Assembly (NCBI RefSeq): GCF_030144325.1
Contig: NZ_CP126307.1
Span: 1,798,001-1,862,000, forward strand
DNA from: Bosea vestrisii
GTDB taxonomy: Bacteria; Pseudomonadota; Alphaproteobacteria; Rhizobiales; Beijerinckiaceae
DNA: 64,000 nt
Direction: 5' to 3'
Shown: positions 30,048-39,254 of the stretch, piece after piece
Layout: each line of letters starts with the position of its first letter
How positions within the stretch are numbered: the stretch's first letter is position 1
The notes under the pieces: generated by a model
Told to the model about the DNA's origin: nothing
Database searches by the model: none
Seen by the model: the letters and a program-made list of their open reading frames with translations, nothing else
Position numbers and translations under genes: made by a program

Positions 30048-30283
30048 CTCGATAGCCTGGAGCCCGGCCCGATCTCTATCACAGAGTCAAAGACGGATTC
30101 ACCGACCAGGTTGTTCCAATCTGATCGGATCCGGCTCTGACCATCCGTGGCATTATGGTCATGCCGCCTGAACGTGACATGAGCGCGTTCAAGGCCGCAA
30201 AGGGGCGCCGGTCAAGTCTCAACATGGTTTTGCAGTGCGCGGCTGGCATGGCAGAACGATGCCCCCGCCATCCGGACCGACCG

Positions 30284-30712
30284 ATGAAGCCGCTCAACCC
30301 CTCTTCGATCCGCGCTCCCTTCGCCCGCTACAGCCACGGCGCCGAGTTGCCGGCCGGCCAGCGACTGGTCTTCTGCTCCGGTCAGCTCGGCATCGCCGCC
30401 GATGGCACAATTCCCGAAGGCGCGAGAGAGCAGGCCGATCTCTGCTTCGCCAACATCGCCGCGATCCTGGGGGAAGCCGGGATGACGCTGAAGGACATCG
30501 TCCGCGTCAACGCCTATGTCACCGACCGCGCCCATATGAAGGGCTATATGGAAGCGCGCGACGCCCATGTCGGCACGCCGCCGCCGGCCTCGACCCTGAT
30601 GATCGTCTCCGGCTTCACCCTGCCGGAGTTCAAGGTCGAGATCGAGGTCATTGCGGCAGCTCCCGAAAAGCGACGCAAGCCGGCCCGAACCACGAGCGCG
30701 CCGCAGTTCTAA
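30284..30712 (+). CDS. RidA family protein
   Basis: A 142-aa protein of the YjgF/YER057c/UK114 family. It has GQRLVFCSGQLGIAADGTI and QADLCFANIAAILGEAGM, then DIVRVNAYVTDRAHM, and the hallmark PPASTLMIVSGFTLPEFKVEIEVIA. The Arg of the enamine-deaminase motif (R-V-N-A-Y) is present. RidA hydrolyses reactive imine/enamine intermediates, but related subfamilies differ in substrate. The start at 30284 (MKPLNPSS) is selected; longer in-frame readings upstream are not family-like. Confidence 0.88.
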   Translation: MKPLNPSSIRAPFARYSHGAELPAGQRLVFCSGQLGIAADGTIPEGAREQADLCFANIAAILGEAGMTLKDIVRVNAYVTDRAHMKGYMEARDAHVGTPPPASTLMIVSGFTLPEFKVEIEVIAAAPEKRRKPARTTSAPQF

Positions 30713-30723
30713 AGTCCGCGGCC

Positions 30724-32300
30724 TCAGCCCGCGTCGGGCGCCCGCCAGGGATAGCTCCAGGTCTCGGTCAGGGTCTTGCTGCCGCTCTTCAAGAAGGCGC
30801 GCATCTCGGCAAGCTGGCCCGGCTCGACCACGATATCGATGAAAGCGCGGAAACCGTCCGTCTTCGGATTCGGCACCAGGAAGGCCCGGTTGATCCGGCC
30901 ATAGGCGATCGAAGGCACGATCTCGACCTTTTCCGGCTGCTTCAGATAATAGCCGAGATCACCGCCGGCGAAGTCGACGATGAAGCGGCGGGCGTTCTCC
31001 GTCACCGGCTCGCCCGAGCCGAGCGCTTTGGGCTTGGCCTGGTAGGTGTTGATCGCCCGCCCGCCGGGATGCAGGTCGTTGGAATCGACCATCGCCGTCA
31101 GCTTGTAGCCGAAGCGGAACTCGCGTCCCGGCTCCAGCAGCATCTTTGGCGCCCAGAGCGCGACGATGTTGTCGTTGGTCTCGTCGGTGGTCGGCAATTC
31201 GATCAGCTCGACCACGCCCTCCCCCAGTCGCCCTGCGGCTCGATCCAATAGGAGGGTCGCAGTTCATAGGCGAGGTCGAGATCCTGATAGTGCTCGAAGA
31301 CGCGGTCCCGCTGCATCAGGCCAAAGCCCCGGACATTGCGCTCGACGAAGGAGGAGGCAGCCGCGATGCGGGCATTGCGCAGCGGCCGCCAGATCCACTC
31401 GCCGGTACCCGAATGGATCAGCAGGCCATCGGAATCGTGCAGTTCGGTGCGGAAGTCCTCGTGGAAGCGCCGGTCGTTCTCGCCGGTGAAGAACATAGAG
31501 GTGAGAGGCGCCAGACCCAGCTTGTCGATCGGCTTGCGCGGGAACAACGCCACACCGACATCGACCACGCTGTCCCCGTCCGGATAGACATGGAAGCGAT
31601 AGGCGCCCGTGACCGAGGGCGAATCGAGCAGCGCATAGACCGTGACGCGATCGGCATCGGCCGCCGGCGTCTCGACCCAGAACTCGCGGAAGACCGGGAA
31701 CTCCTCGCCCCCTGGTACACCTGCGCCGATCGCAAGACCGCGCGCAGAGAGACCATAGCGCTGCCCACGCCCCAGCACGCGAAAATAGCTCGCCCCGATG
31801 AAGGAGATCAGCTCATCGAAAACACGCGGATCGTTGAGCGGATAGTGCAGCCGGAAACCGGCGAAGCCGAGATTGACCGGCAGCGGCTTGTCGAACTTGG
31901 TCCGCCCATAATCGAAGAGATTGGCGGCGTAGGGCACCGGCGTCGGCACGCCGTCGCGGATCACGTTCACCGTCACCGGACGAGTGAACAGGAAGCCGGG
32001 ATGGAACATCTGCATGCGGAAGCCGGAATTCGACTGGGCGAGCAGGGCGCGCTCCGGCCGGAAGCGAATCTCACGCCAGGCATCGAAATCGAGCCGCGTC
32101 AGCACCTCGGGCAGCGCCGGCCCCGCTTCATAGGGTACAGCGGCGATCTCGCGAGCCCGGCGCGCAACCTCGTCGAATCCGAAGCGCGGCTGCGGCGGCG
32201 CCTGCTCCGGCTGCTGCGCCAGCAAAGCCTGCGGCGCGACGGTGGCGCACAGCGCGGCGCTCAGCCCGGCGAGAACCCGGCGGCGATCGATAACCGTCAT
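30724..32300 (-). pseudogene. opgG: periplasmic glucan biosynthesis protein OpgG/MdoG, frameshifted near the C-terminus
   Basis: The N-terminal ~360 residues lie in one frame (Tat-like signal DRRRVLAGLSAALCATVAPQ, then FGFDEVARRAREIA and FHPGFLFTRPVTVNVI), ending YWIEPQGDWG before a premature stop. The remaining ~165 residues (EGVVELIELPTTDETNDNIV to WSYPWRAPDAG) are in the next frame. The switch is at a five-C run (31221-31225); one extra base gives a normal ~524-aa OpgG. OpgG builds osmoregulated periplasmic glucans in the envelope. Every catalytic segment is otherwise intact. Confidence 0.88.
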
Positions 32301-32521
32301 GATCGAAACTTGCCCCGACTTATATAACTCTTGACTGGAGACCGACTGGGTCGTCTCCAGGCGCGCGAAGCGCGTTCCAGCAACGACTTAGGCGATGAAA
32401 TGGGGCTGGTCTAGGGCGCAGCCTTGGCCTGCATGGGCCAGCGTTAAGAGGGCGCGAGAATAGCGCCCGGCAGCCTCGGCCCCGTCCTGTAAAAAATCCG
32501 CTTCCGGCCGTCAGAAAAAAC

Positions 32522-32994
32522 TTGAAGCGCGGGGCACCCATCCGTATATGGAGCTCACCCAATTCGCACGTGCCTGTGGCCGCGTGTCAGTCGGTGGGCA
32601 TCCGGACAAGAGGCCGGACAGCCGCCAGGGATGGGAAACGGATGGAGGGGGATGGATATCCCCTCAAATCACGCTCCCGGTCTTCGCAAGAAGGCCGCTC
32701 CCGAACAGCGACTGGCAGCCGGAGGCGAAACCGGCGAACCCCGAATCTCCACGGGGGACGCAGCTTAAAGCAACGACGGAACGGGCTTTTTTGGTCTCGC
32801 TGGTCCTCCAAAGACCAGCACCGAAGAGGCTTGTCCTTCATTGCCGGGCGTGCGGGGTCTCCCCAAGCGACGGTTATCAGAGTCCGGACGTCACGTTCGG
32901 CTGTTCTCGGCGTCTCCATCGCGCCTTGAATCGCTGACGCGTCAGCCGGCTTCATGTCGCATCGGCGCCGCCTGCGCCGTAGGAGAAGCGTCTC
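32522..32994 (+). promoter_or_regulatory. long structured 5' leader of the ornithine decarboxylase gene (candidate speF-type RNA)
   Basis: Nearly 700 bases separate opgG from the decarboxylase and hold no convincing gene. The half next to the decarboxylase has several local hairpins: GGGGAT/ATCCCC around 32650, CTGGTC/GACCAG around 32800-32820, and the perfect palindrome GCTGACGCGTCAGC at 32933-32946. A TTG-started frame (32522-32929) encodes an Arg-rich peptide (RSRSSQEGRSRTATGSRRR) that could be a leader peptide. Alphaproteobacterial ornithine decarboxylase genes are known to carry the speF RNA motif upstream. Assignment here rests on context plus structure, not on a covariance match. Confidence 0.55.
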
Positions 32995-34140
32995 ATGACC
33001 GAGCGCATCCGTGAATTCCTGCGTGACCGCCGCGAGGATGGTCCCTGCGTCGTGATCGACCTCGACGTCGTGCGCGAGAACTACGTCGCCTTCTCCCGGG
33101 CGCTGCCGGACACCCGCGTCTTCTACGCGGTCAAGGCGAACCCGGCGCCGGAAGTGCTGCGCCTGCTCGCCAAGCTCGGCTCCTGCTTCGATTGCGCCTC
33201 GGTCGTCGAGATCGAGCTCGCCCTCGCGGCCGGCGCCACCGCGGACCGCATCTCCTTCGGCAATACCATCAAGAAGGAGCGCGACGTCGCTCGCGCCATG
33301 GAGCTCGGCGTGCGCCTGTTCGCCGTCGACTGCACGGCCGAGGTCGACAAGATCGCCCGTGCCGCCAAGCTCACCGGTGCGCAGGATGCCCGCATCTTCT
33401 GCCGCATCCTCTGCGACGGCGCCGGCGCCGACTGGCCGCTCTCGCGCAAGTTCGGCTGCGTGCCCGAAATGGCCGCGGACGTGCTTGAGCATGGCCATCG
33501 CCTCGGCCTCCAGGCCTATGGCATCTCGTTCCATGTCGGCTCGCAGCAGGCGAACGTGAACGCTTGGGATTCGGCCCTGGCCTCGGCTTCGGCCGTGTTC
33601 AAGGAGTGCGCCATCCGCGGTCTCTCGCTGTCGATGGTCAACCTCGGCGGCGGCTTCCCGGCACGCTATCTGCGGCCGATTCCAGGCGTCCCGGCCTATG
33701 GCGATGCGATCTTCCAGGCGCTGTCGAAGCATTTCGGCAACCGTCTGCCTGAGACCATCATCGAGCCCGGTCGCGGCATGGTCGGCGAAGCCGGCCTGAT
33801 CGAGGCCGAGGTCGTGCTGATCTCGAAGAAGAGCGAGGACGACCAGGTTCGCTGGGTCTATCTCGACATCGGCAAGTTTAACGGACTGGCCGAGACGATG
33901 GACGAGGCGATCCGCTACCCGATCCGCACGATCCGCGACGGCGACGCCACGGTTCCTTGCGTGCTGGCCGGCCCGACCTGCGATTCGGTCGACGTCATGT
34001 ACGAGAAGACGCCGTACATGCTGCCGTTCAGCCTCGAGATCGGGGACAAGGTCCTGATCGAGGGCACAGGCGCCTATACGACGACCTACTCGGCCGTCGC
34101 CTTCAACGGCTTCCCGCCGCTGAAGCAGTACGTCATCTGA
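32995..34140 (+). CDS. ornithine decarboxylase, type III PLP (alanine-racemase fold)
   Basis: A 381-aa cytosolic enzyme making putrescine from ornithine. The PLP-binding lysine is in RVFYAVKANPAPEVL near residue 45, HVGSQQ and NLGGGFPARY are phosphate/substrate segments, EPGRGMVGEAG follows, and the second-subunit catalytic Cys is in GPTCDSVDVMYEK. Some fold-III family members also accept lysine. Homospermidine synthase, which uses putrescine, lies 5 kb downstream. ATG follows GGAGAAG, and the leader above is likely its control region. Confidence 0.95.
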   Translation: MTERIREFLRDRREDGPCVVIDLDVVRENYVAFSRALPDTRVFYAVKANPAPEVLRLLAKLGSCFDCASVVEIELALAAGATADRISFGNTIKKERDVARAMELGVRLFAVDCTAEVDKIARAAKLTGAQDARIFCRILCDGAGADWPLSRKFGCVPEMAADVLEHGHRLGLQAYGISFHVGSQQANVNAWDSALASASAVFKECAIRGLSLSMVNLGGGFPARYLRPIPGVPAYGDAIFQALSKHFGNRLPETIIEPGRGMVGEAGLIEAEVVLISKKSEDDQVRWVYLDIGKFNGLAETMDEAIRYPIRTIRDGDATVPCVLAGPTCDSVDVMYEKTPYMLPFSLEIGDKVLIEGTGAYTTTYSAVAFNGFPPLKQYVI

Positions 34141-34145
34141 CGAAT

Positions 34146-34167
34146 AGGGGCTGGTTCGCCAGCCCCT
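34146..34167 (+). terminator. hairpin with UUCG loop after the decarboxylase gene
   Basis: AGGGGCTGG and CCAGCCCCT form a perfect 9-bp stem closed by TTCG, six bases after the stop codon. A U-tract is lacking, so it is either a weak or factor-assisted terminator or a 3'-end stabiliser. Confidence 0.5.
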
Positions 34168-34372
34168 GTCCAATCGGGTCCGGCGAAGCGCCCTGTCATC
34201 TATCGGCAGGCTGCCCGGGAAACCGGGCGGAGCGTCCGCGTCTCCAAGAATGGAGCGCGGGCGTGGCTCCCGCCGGACCCTCTTCCACACATCCCTGTTT
34301 GCTTGTGGCCACCTTTTCGGGCGGCGCCGGGAAGGTCCGCGAGATGGCGGGCGCTCCGGCAGGAGGTGCGTC

Positions 34373-34909
34373 ATGATCACGATCCGCGACGAGATCGAGA
34401 ACGATGTCCCGGCCCGCGAGGCCCTGCTCGACCGCTGCCTTGGCGAGCGCCGCACGGCGAAGTCGAGCGAGCGCCTGCGCGAAGGCCGCCTGCCGGCGCA
34501 GGGGCTTGCCCTCACGGCGGAACGCGACGGCGCTCTCGTCGCGACCGTGCGTCTCTGGCATGTCGAGGCCAACGGCAAGCCGGCGCTGCTGCTCGGCCCG
34601 CTCGCGGTCGCGCCCGAACTTCAGGGCGAAGGCGTCGGCAAGGCGATGATGCGCGAAGCGATCTGGCGCGCGGCTTGTCGCGGCCATGGCGCGATCCTGC
34701 TCGTCGGTGACGCACTCTATTACGAGCGTTTCGGCTTCACGCCTGCGTCGATGGCCGATCTCGCCATGCCCGGCCCGGTCGAGCGCGAGCGCTTCCTCGG
34801 TCTCGAATTGCGCGAGGGCGCGCTTCAGGACGCGACCGGCGTGCTGAAAGCCACGGGGGTACTGGTCCCGGCCGAGGGCGCGGAGGGTCTCCGACGTCGT
34901 GCCGCCTGA
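34373..34909 (+). CDS. GNAT family N-acetyltransferase (YhbS-like)
   Basis: A 178-aa protein starting at 34373 after a strong AGGAGGT. The acetyl-CoA loop is LLLGPLAVAPELQGEGVGKAMM (Q-G-x-G-x-G/A), then GAILLVGDALYYERFGFTPAS, the YhbS-like arrangement. The substrate is unknown. It follows the decarboxylase on the same strand after about 230 bases and a hairpin, so it is probably a separate unit. Confidence 0.9.
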   Translation: MITIRDEIENDVPAREALLDRCLGERRTAKSSERLREGRLPAQGLALTAERDGALVATVRLWHVEANGKPALLLGPLAVAPELQGEGVGKAMMREAIWRAACRGHGAILLVGDALYYERFGFTPASMADLAMPGPVERERFLGLELREGALQDATGVLKATGVLVPAEGAEGLRRRAA

Positions 34910-34933
34910 GTTTTCGGACATGCACCATCTTTG

Positions 34934-34959
34934 ACGGGCAGGCCTCAGGGCCTGCCCGT
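34934..34959 (+). terminator. terminator-like hairpin after the acetyltransferase gene
   Basis: ACGGGCAGGCC (34934-34944), a four-base loop, then GGCCTGCCCGT (34949-34959): a perfect 11-bp stem followed by TTCT. It separates the acetyltransferase from the downstream ABC operon. Confidence 0.6.
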
Positions 34960-35067
34960 TCTACGTTCAGGCGCCCGTTATTTCACCGGCTTCGTTGCTG
35001 AAGCGTCATCCCACCTTCACCGGACTGTCGTCCAGCAGCGCCATCACCCGCGGCGAAGGCGGGGACG

Positions 35068-36009
35068 ATGGCGGACACGGTTCTGACGAGCGGATTGGCA
35101 AGACCGCAGGCGATGCGGCTCGCGGCCTGGCGGCCTCGCCGTCAGACGATGCTGGCCTTCAGCCTGCTGGCGCCGTCGCTCATCCTGCTGACGCTGTTCA
35201 CCTACTGGCCGGTGATCCAGGTCGCCTGGCAGGCCCTGCATAACCAAATCAGGATCGGCGGTCCGCAGACCTATGTCGGCCTCGCCAATTTCGCAGCGCT
35301 CTTCGCCGACGCCGCCTTCCGCAAGGCGCTTTCCAACAACCTGCTCTATGCCTTCGGCACGGTGATCCCGAGCCTTGTTCTGGCACTCGGTTTCGCCATG
35401 GCGCTCGCCAGGTCGAGCCGCGTCAACGCGCTTCTCCGCTCGCTCTTCTTCCTGCCGGTGCTGATCCCGCTCGTCGCCGCCGCCTCGATCTTCCTGTTCA
35501 TATTCCTGCCCAATGCCGGGCTGCTCGACTACCACCTCGCCAAGCTGGCGATCTCTGGCCCGAACTGGCTCGGCGATCCCGATATCGCGCTCTGGTCGAT
35601 CATGGGCCTGACCATCTGGAAGAACGCCGGCTACTACATGCTGTTCTTCCTGGCCGGGCTGCAGGCGGTTCCGGCCGACGCCTATGAGGCGGCGATCCTC
35701 GACGGCGCCAATCCCTGGCAGCGCCTGCGCTACGTCACCCTGCCCTATCTCAAGCCGACCATCGGCTTCGTGCTGGTGATCGGGCTGATCAACGTCGTCA
35801 CCCAGGTCGACCACGTCTTCGTCCTGACCAAGGGCGGCCCATCGGACTCGACCAATCTGCTATTGTTCTACGTCTATCAGCAGGCGGTCGAGAGCTACGA
35901 TGCAGGACGCGCAGCCGCCGGCACGCTGGTGATGCTGGCTCTGCTGCTCGCGATCTCGGCGAGCTCGCTGCGCACGCTCGAGCGCTCCTTCGGGGAGCGC
36001 GAGCCATGA
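35068..36009 (+). CDS. ABC transporter permease (UgpA-like)
   Basis: A 313-aa inner-membrane protein. The first membrane segment is MLAFSLLAPSLILLTLFTYWPVIQ-like, and the cytoplasmic docking motif is YEAAILDGANPWQRLRYV near residue 212. It is the first gene of a four-gene operon (permease, permease, binding protein, phosphodiesterase). UgpA-like proteins import glycerol-3-phosphate or its diesters, but sugar importers are close relatives. Its stop overlaps the next start (ATGA). Confidence 0.9.
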   Translation: MADTVLTSGLARPQAMRLAAWRPRRQTMLAFSLLAPSLILLTLFTYWPVIQVAWQALHNQIRIGGPQTYVGLANFAALFADAAFRKALSNNLLYAFGTVIPSLVLALGFAMALARSSRVNALLRSLFFLPVLIPLVAAASIFLFIFLPNAGLLDYHLAKLAISGPNWLGDPDIALWSIMGLTIWKNAGYYMLFFLAGLQAVPADAYEAAILDGANPWQRLRYVTLPYLKPTIGFVLVIGLINVVTQVDHVFVLTKGGPSDSTNLLLFYVYQQAVESYDAGRAAAGTLVMLALLLAISASSLRTLERSFGEREP

Positions 36010-36857
36010 TCGAAGCCTCGAGCGGCGTCGCCAATCGCGAGATCAGCCCCAAGCTCGGCTACGCCGCGACCTTGCTGCTCGCTGCGCTCTGGATGACGCC
36101 CTTCCTCTGGATGCTGGTCGCCGCCTTCAACCCGCATACCTATGGCGGCTCCGGCATGGCCTCGCTGGTGCCGTCCTACGTCCCGACGCTGAACAACTTC
36201 GCCGAAGCCTGGGCTTCGGCCGATTTCCCGCGCTACGGCCTCAACACCGCGATCATCAGCTTCGGCATCCTTGCCGGGCAGATCGTGATGATCACGCTGG
36301 CCGGCTACGCCTTCGCCAGGCTGGAGTTCCCCGGCCGGACGCTCTGCTTCTATCTCTTCCTGCTGCAGCTGATGCTGGCACCGGTCGTGCTGCTCGTGCC
36401 CAATCTGGCGACGATCGCGAAGCTCGGCCTCTATGACAGTCTGCTCGGCGTGATGGCGCCCTATTTCGCCTCCGCCTTCGGCACCTTCCTGATGCGCCAG
36501 GCCTTCAGGGCGATCCCGCGCGAGCTCGAGGACGCGGCGCTGATCGACGGCGCCAGCGTCTGCCAGCGCATCGGCTTCATCTATTTGCCGCTGGCGAAGC
36601 CTTCGCTGATCGCCTTCGCAATCGTCTCCGTCACCAGCCATTGGAACGAGTTCCTCTGGCCTCTGATGGTGATCAACTCGCCGGATCTGCGCCCGCTCAC
36701 TCTCGGCCTCGCCTCGTTCACCCGCGGCGCCGAGGGCGCGCAGGCCTGGGGCGTCATCGCCGCCGGCACCCTGATGGTCAGTGCGCCGCTGCTGATCGCG
36801 TTTGCGCTGTTCCAGCGGGCTTTCGTCAATTCCTTCGTTTCCTCCGGCATCAAATGA
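36006..36857 (+). CDS. ABC transporter permease (UgpE-like)
   Basis: A 283-aa partner permease. Membrane segments include GYAATLLLAALWMTPFLWML and LYLFLLQLMLAPVVLLV. The docking motif is ELEDAALIDGASVCQRIGF near residue 175. It ends NSFVSSGIK as in MalG/UgpE proteins. Starts and stops overlap both neighbours by 3-4 bases, so translation is coupled throughout. Confidence 0.9.
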   Translation: MIEASSGVANREISPKLGYAATLLLAALWMTPFLWMLVAAFNPHTYGGSGMASLVPSYVPTLNNFAEAWASADFPRYGLNTAIISFGILAGQIVMITLAGYAFARLEFPGRTLCFYLFLLQLMLAPVVLLVPNLATIAKLGLYDSLLGVMAPYFASAFGTFLMRQAFRAIPRELEDAALIDGASVCQRIGFIYLPLAKPSLIAFAIVSVTSHWNEFLWPLMVINSPDLRPLTLGLASFTRGAEGAQAWGVIAAGTLMVSAPLLIAFALFQRAFVNSFVSSGIK

Positions 36858-36865
36858 GGACCACC

Positions 36866-38197
36866 ATGATCACGACACGCCGATCCATCCTCGGCGGCGC
36901 GGCCTTCGCCGCCGCCCTCGCCCTTTCCCCGGCCATGGCTCAGGCGCCGACCGAGATCGAGCTGTTTTTCCCGGTTCCAGTCGACGGCCAGCTCGCCCGC
37001 GACATGGCGGCCCTGATCAAGGAGTTCAACGAGACCCATCCTGCGATCAAGGCGACCCCGGTCTATACCGGCTCCTATGACGAGACCCTGATCAAGACCC
37101 GCGCCGCGATGAAGGCCGGCAAGCCGCCGGCGGCGGCGATCATGTCGGCGAACTTCCTGCTCGACCTCAGGATCGAGGGCGAGATCCAGAAGCTCGACGA
37201 GCTGATCAAGGCCGACGGCAAGAACAATGACGGCTTCATGGGCCAGTTCTTCCCGGCGCTCTACGGCAATGCCGTGATCGAGCGTTCGGTCTACGGCGTG
37301 CCGTTCCACAACTCGACGCCGCTGCTCTACATCAATGCCGAGCACTTCAAGGAAGCCGGACTCGATCCTGAAAACCCGCCGAAGACCTGGGACGAGTTCG
37401 CCGCCGCCGCCAAGAAGCTGACCAAGCGCGAGGGCGATCGTGTCACGCGCTGGGGCATCTCGATCCCGTCGCAATACGACACCGGCGGCTGGATCCTGCA
37501 GGCGCTGACCTATTCGAACGGCGGCCGCTGGTTCAACCTCGATTACGCCGGAGAGGTCTATTACGACGCGCCCTCGACCCTCGGCGCGCTGACCTTCTGG
37601 AACGATCTCATCGTCAAGCAGAAGGCTCTGCAGCCCGGCGTCCAGCAGGGCGGCGCGGTCACCACCGCCTTCCTCTCGGGCCAGGCCTCGATGATGCTGA
37701 ACTCGACGGGATCGCTGACCCATGTCCGCAACAACGCCAAGTTCCCGCTCAAGGTCGCCTTCGTGCCGAAGAACCTGCAGAATCAGGTCCCGATCGGCGG
37801 CGCCTCGCTGGTGATCCCGATCGGCGTCGATGGCGAGCGCAGGAAGGCTGCCTGGACGCTGATCACCTGGATGACCTCGCCGGAGAAGTCCGGCTGGTGG
37901 AGCCGCGCCACCGGCTATTTCGCCCCGAACATGAACGCTTATGACCTGCCGGAGATGAAGGCCTTCCTCGAGAAGAACCCCGACGCCAAGGTCGCGGTCG
38001 ACCAGCTCGCCTATGCCAAGCCCTGGTTCGCCACCTACAAGACCGTCGTCGTCCGCAAGGCGATCGAGGACGAGCTGCAGGCCGTGCTCTCGGGCAAGAA
38101 GCAGCCGAAGGAGGCGCTGGTCTCGGCCCAGAAGACCGCCGACGAGATCATGAAGCCCTATGTCGAGCAGACCGCGCTCAAGCTGCCGACGAACTGA
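36866..38197 (+). CDS. extracellular solute-binding protein (UgpB-like)
   Basis: A 443-aa periplasmic binding protein. The signal peptide MITTRRSILGGAAFAAALAL ends near AMAQA and contains an RR pair compatible with Tat. ATG at 36866 is preferred (GAGGA five bases upstream), with an ATG at 36854 overlapping the permease stop as an alternative. The mature protein starts PTEIELFFPVPVDGQLARDM, resembling the UgpB glycerol-3-phosphate branch. A phosphodiesterase follows, which supports glycerophosphodiesters as ligands. Confidence 0.9.
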   Translation: MITTRRSILGGAAFAAALALSPAMAQAPTEIELFFPVPVDGQLARDMAALIKEFNETHPAIKATPVYTGSYDETLIKTRAAMKAGKPPAAAIMSANFLLDLRIEGEIQKLDELIKADGKNNDGFMGQFFPALYGNAVIERSVYGVPFHNSTPLLYINAEHFKEAGLDPENPPKTWDEFAAAAKKLTKREGDRVTRWGISIPSQYDTGGWILQALTYSNGGRWFNLDYAGEVYYDAPSTLGALTFWNDLIVKQKALQPGVQQGGAVTTAFLSGQASMMLNSTGSLTHVRNNAKFPLKVAFVPKNLQNQVPIGGASLVIPIGVDGERRKAAWTLITWMTSPEKSGWWSRATGYFAPNMNAYDLPEMKAFLEKNPDAKVAVDQLAYAKPWFATYKTVVVRKAIEDELQAVLSGKKQPKEALVSAQKTADEIMKPYVEQTALKLPTN

Positions 38198-38325
38198 ACG
38201 GCAACCGCCACCGGCATGGTCGGGCTGGTCCCGGCCATGCGCGTCTCCCCGGCGCTCACGCCACCTGGCGGGGCGCTCACTACAAGGCCGAGCACGATGC
38301 TCGGATCCTCCATGGATACCGCTCG

Positions 38326-39156
38326 ATGCTGATCGCCCATATCACCGACCTGCACATCCGCCCGCTCGGCAAGCCGGCCTATCGCGTCTCCGAGACCAAC
38401 GCCCTGACCGAGCGCGCGCTCGACGTCATTGCCGGCCTGCGTCCGCGTCCGGATGCGCTGGTGATTACCGGTGATCTCACCGATTGCGGGCTCGCCGAGG
38501 AATATGAGCTGCTGGCGAGCCTGCTCACGCGCATCGAGGTGCCGGTGCTGCTGCTCCCCGGCAATCACGATCGTCGCGAAACCCTGACGGCCGGCCTCCA
38601 GCTCGGGCCGCATGCGGTTCTCGACGACGGCTTCATCCAGTTCAGCGCCGATATCGGCGACATCAGGCTGATCGGCCTCGACACCTTGCTGCCGGGCCAG
38701 AGCGCCGGCGCGCTCTGCGACAAGCGCCTCGCCTTCCTGGAGAACGCGCTCGCCGGCGCGAACGGCAAGCCGGTCGTCATCTTCATGCACCATCCGCCCT
38801 TCGATTGCGGCATCGTCCACATGGACCGCATCCGCCTGCTCGACGGCGCCGATGGCTTCCGCGAGATCATTATCCGGCATCAGAACATCGAACGCATCGT
38901 CTGCGGCCATCATCACCGGCCGATCACGACGCGCTTCGCCGGCACGATCGCGCAGATCGCACCGAGCGTCACGCATCAGGTCACGCTCGACCTCGCGCCC
39001 GAGGGCCCAGCGACCTTCCACATGGAGCCGCCGGCCTATTACCTGCACAGCTATCGGCCAGGTACCGGGCTCGTCAGCCACATGGCCTATGTCGAGCGCT
39101 ATCCGGGCCCCTACCCCTTCGTGCTCAACGCCGACTATCCCGGTGCGCACGACTGA
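38326..39156 (+). CDS. metallophosphoesterase (GpdQ/cyclic-nucleotide phosphodiesterase-like)
   Basis: A 276-aa dinuclear-metal phosphodiesterase. All five metal motifs are seen: HITDLHI (D-x-H), VITGDLTD (G-D), LPGNHDRR (G-N-H-D), FMHHPPFD (H) and VCGHHHRPI (G-H-x-H). GpdQ-type enzymes cleave glycerophosphodiesters to glycerol-3-phosphate. Being last in an operon with a Ugp-like importer fits uptake and hydrolysis of such diesters. It is annotated as cAMP phosphodiesterase in some relatives, so the substrate remains inferred. Confidence 0.87.
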   Translation: MLIAHITDLHIRPLGKPAYRVSETNALTERALDVIAGLRPRPDALVITGDLTDCGLAEEYELLASLLTRIEVPVLLLPGNHDRRETLTAGLQLGPHAVLDDGFIQFSADIGDIRLIGLDTLLPGQSAGALCDKRLAFLENALAGANGKPVVIFMHHPPFDCGIVHMDRIRLLDGADGFREIIIRHQNIERIVCGHHHRPITTRFAGTIAQIAPSVTHQVTLDLAPEGPATFHMEPPAYYLHSYRPGTGLVSHMAYVERYPGPYPFVLNADYPGAHD

Positions 39157-39254
39157 CGGGCAGAAGCGTGGCGCCGGCGGGATTGACCCCCGGAACGCCA
39201 GGCCATACCAGCGTCCGCTTGTTCTGCAAGTAACCAACCCAGGAGTTGAAAAGA

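Noticed and set aside
32548..32937. Plus-strand frame in the decarboxylase leader as a normal 129-aa gene
   Set aside because: No plausible domain or ribosome site, and it overlaps two other frames and the hairpins; better treated as part of a regulatory leader.
32587..34578. Long minus-strand open frame of over 600 codons opposite the ornithine decarboxylase
   Set aside because: It is a shadow of a GC-rich gene: the plus strand encodes a complete, motif-perfect decarboxylase, and the minus product is low-complexity Arg/Asp/His-rich.
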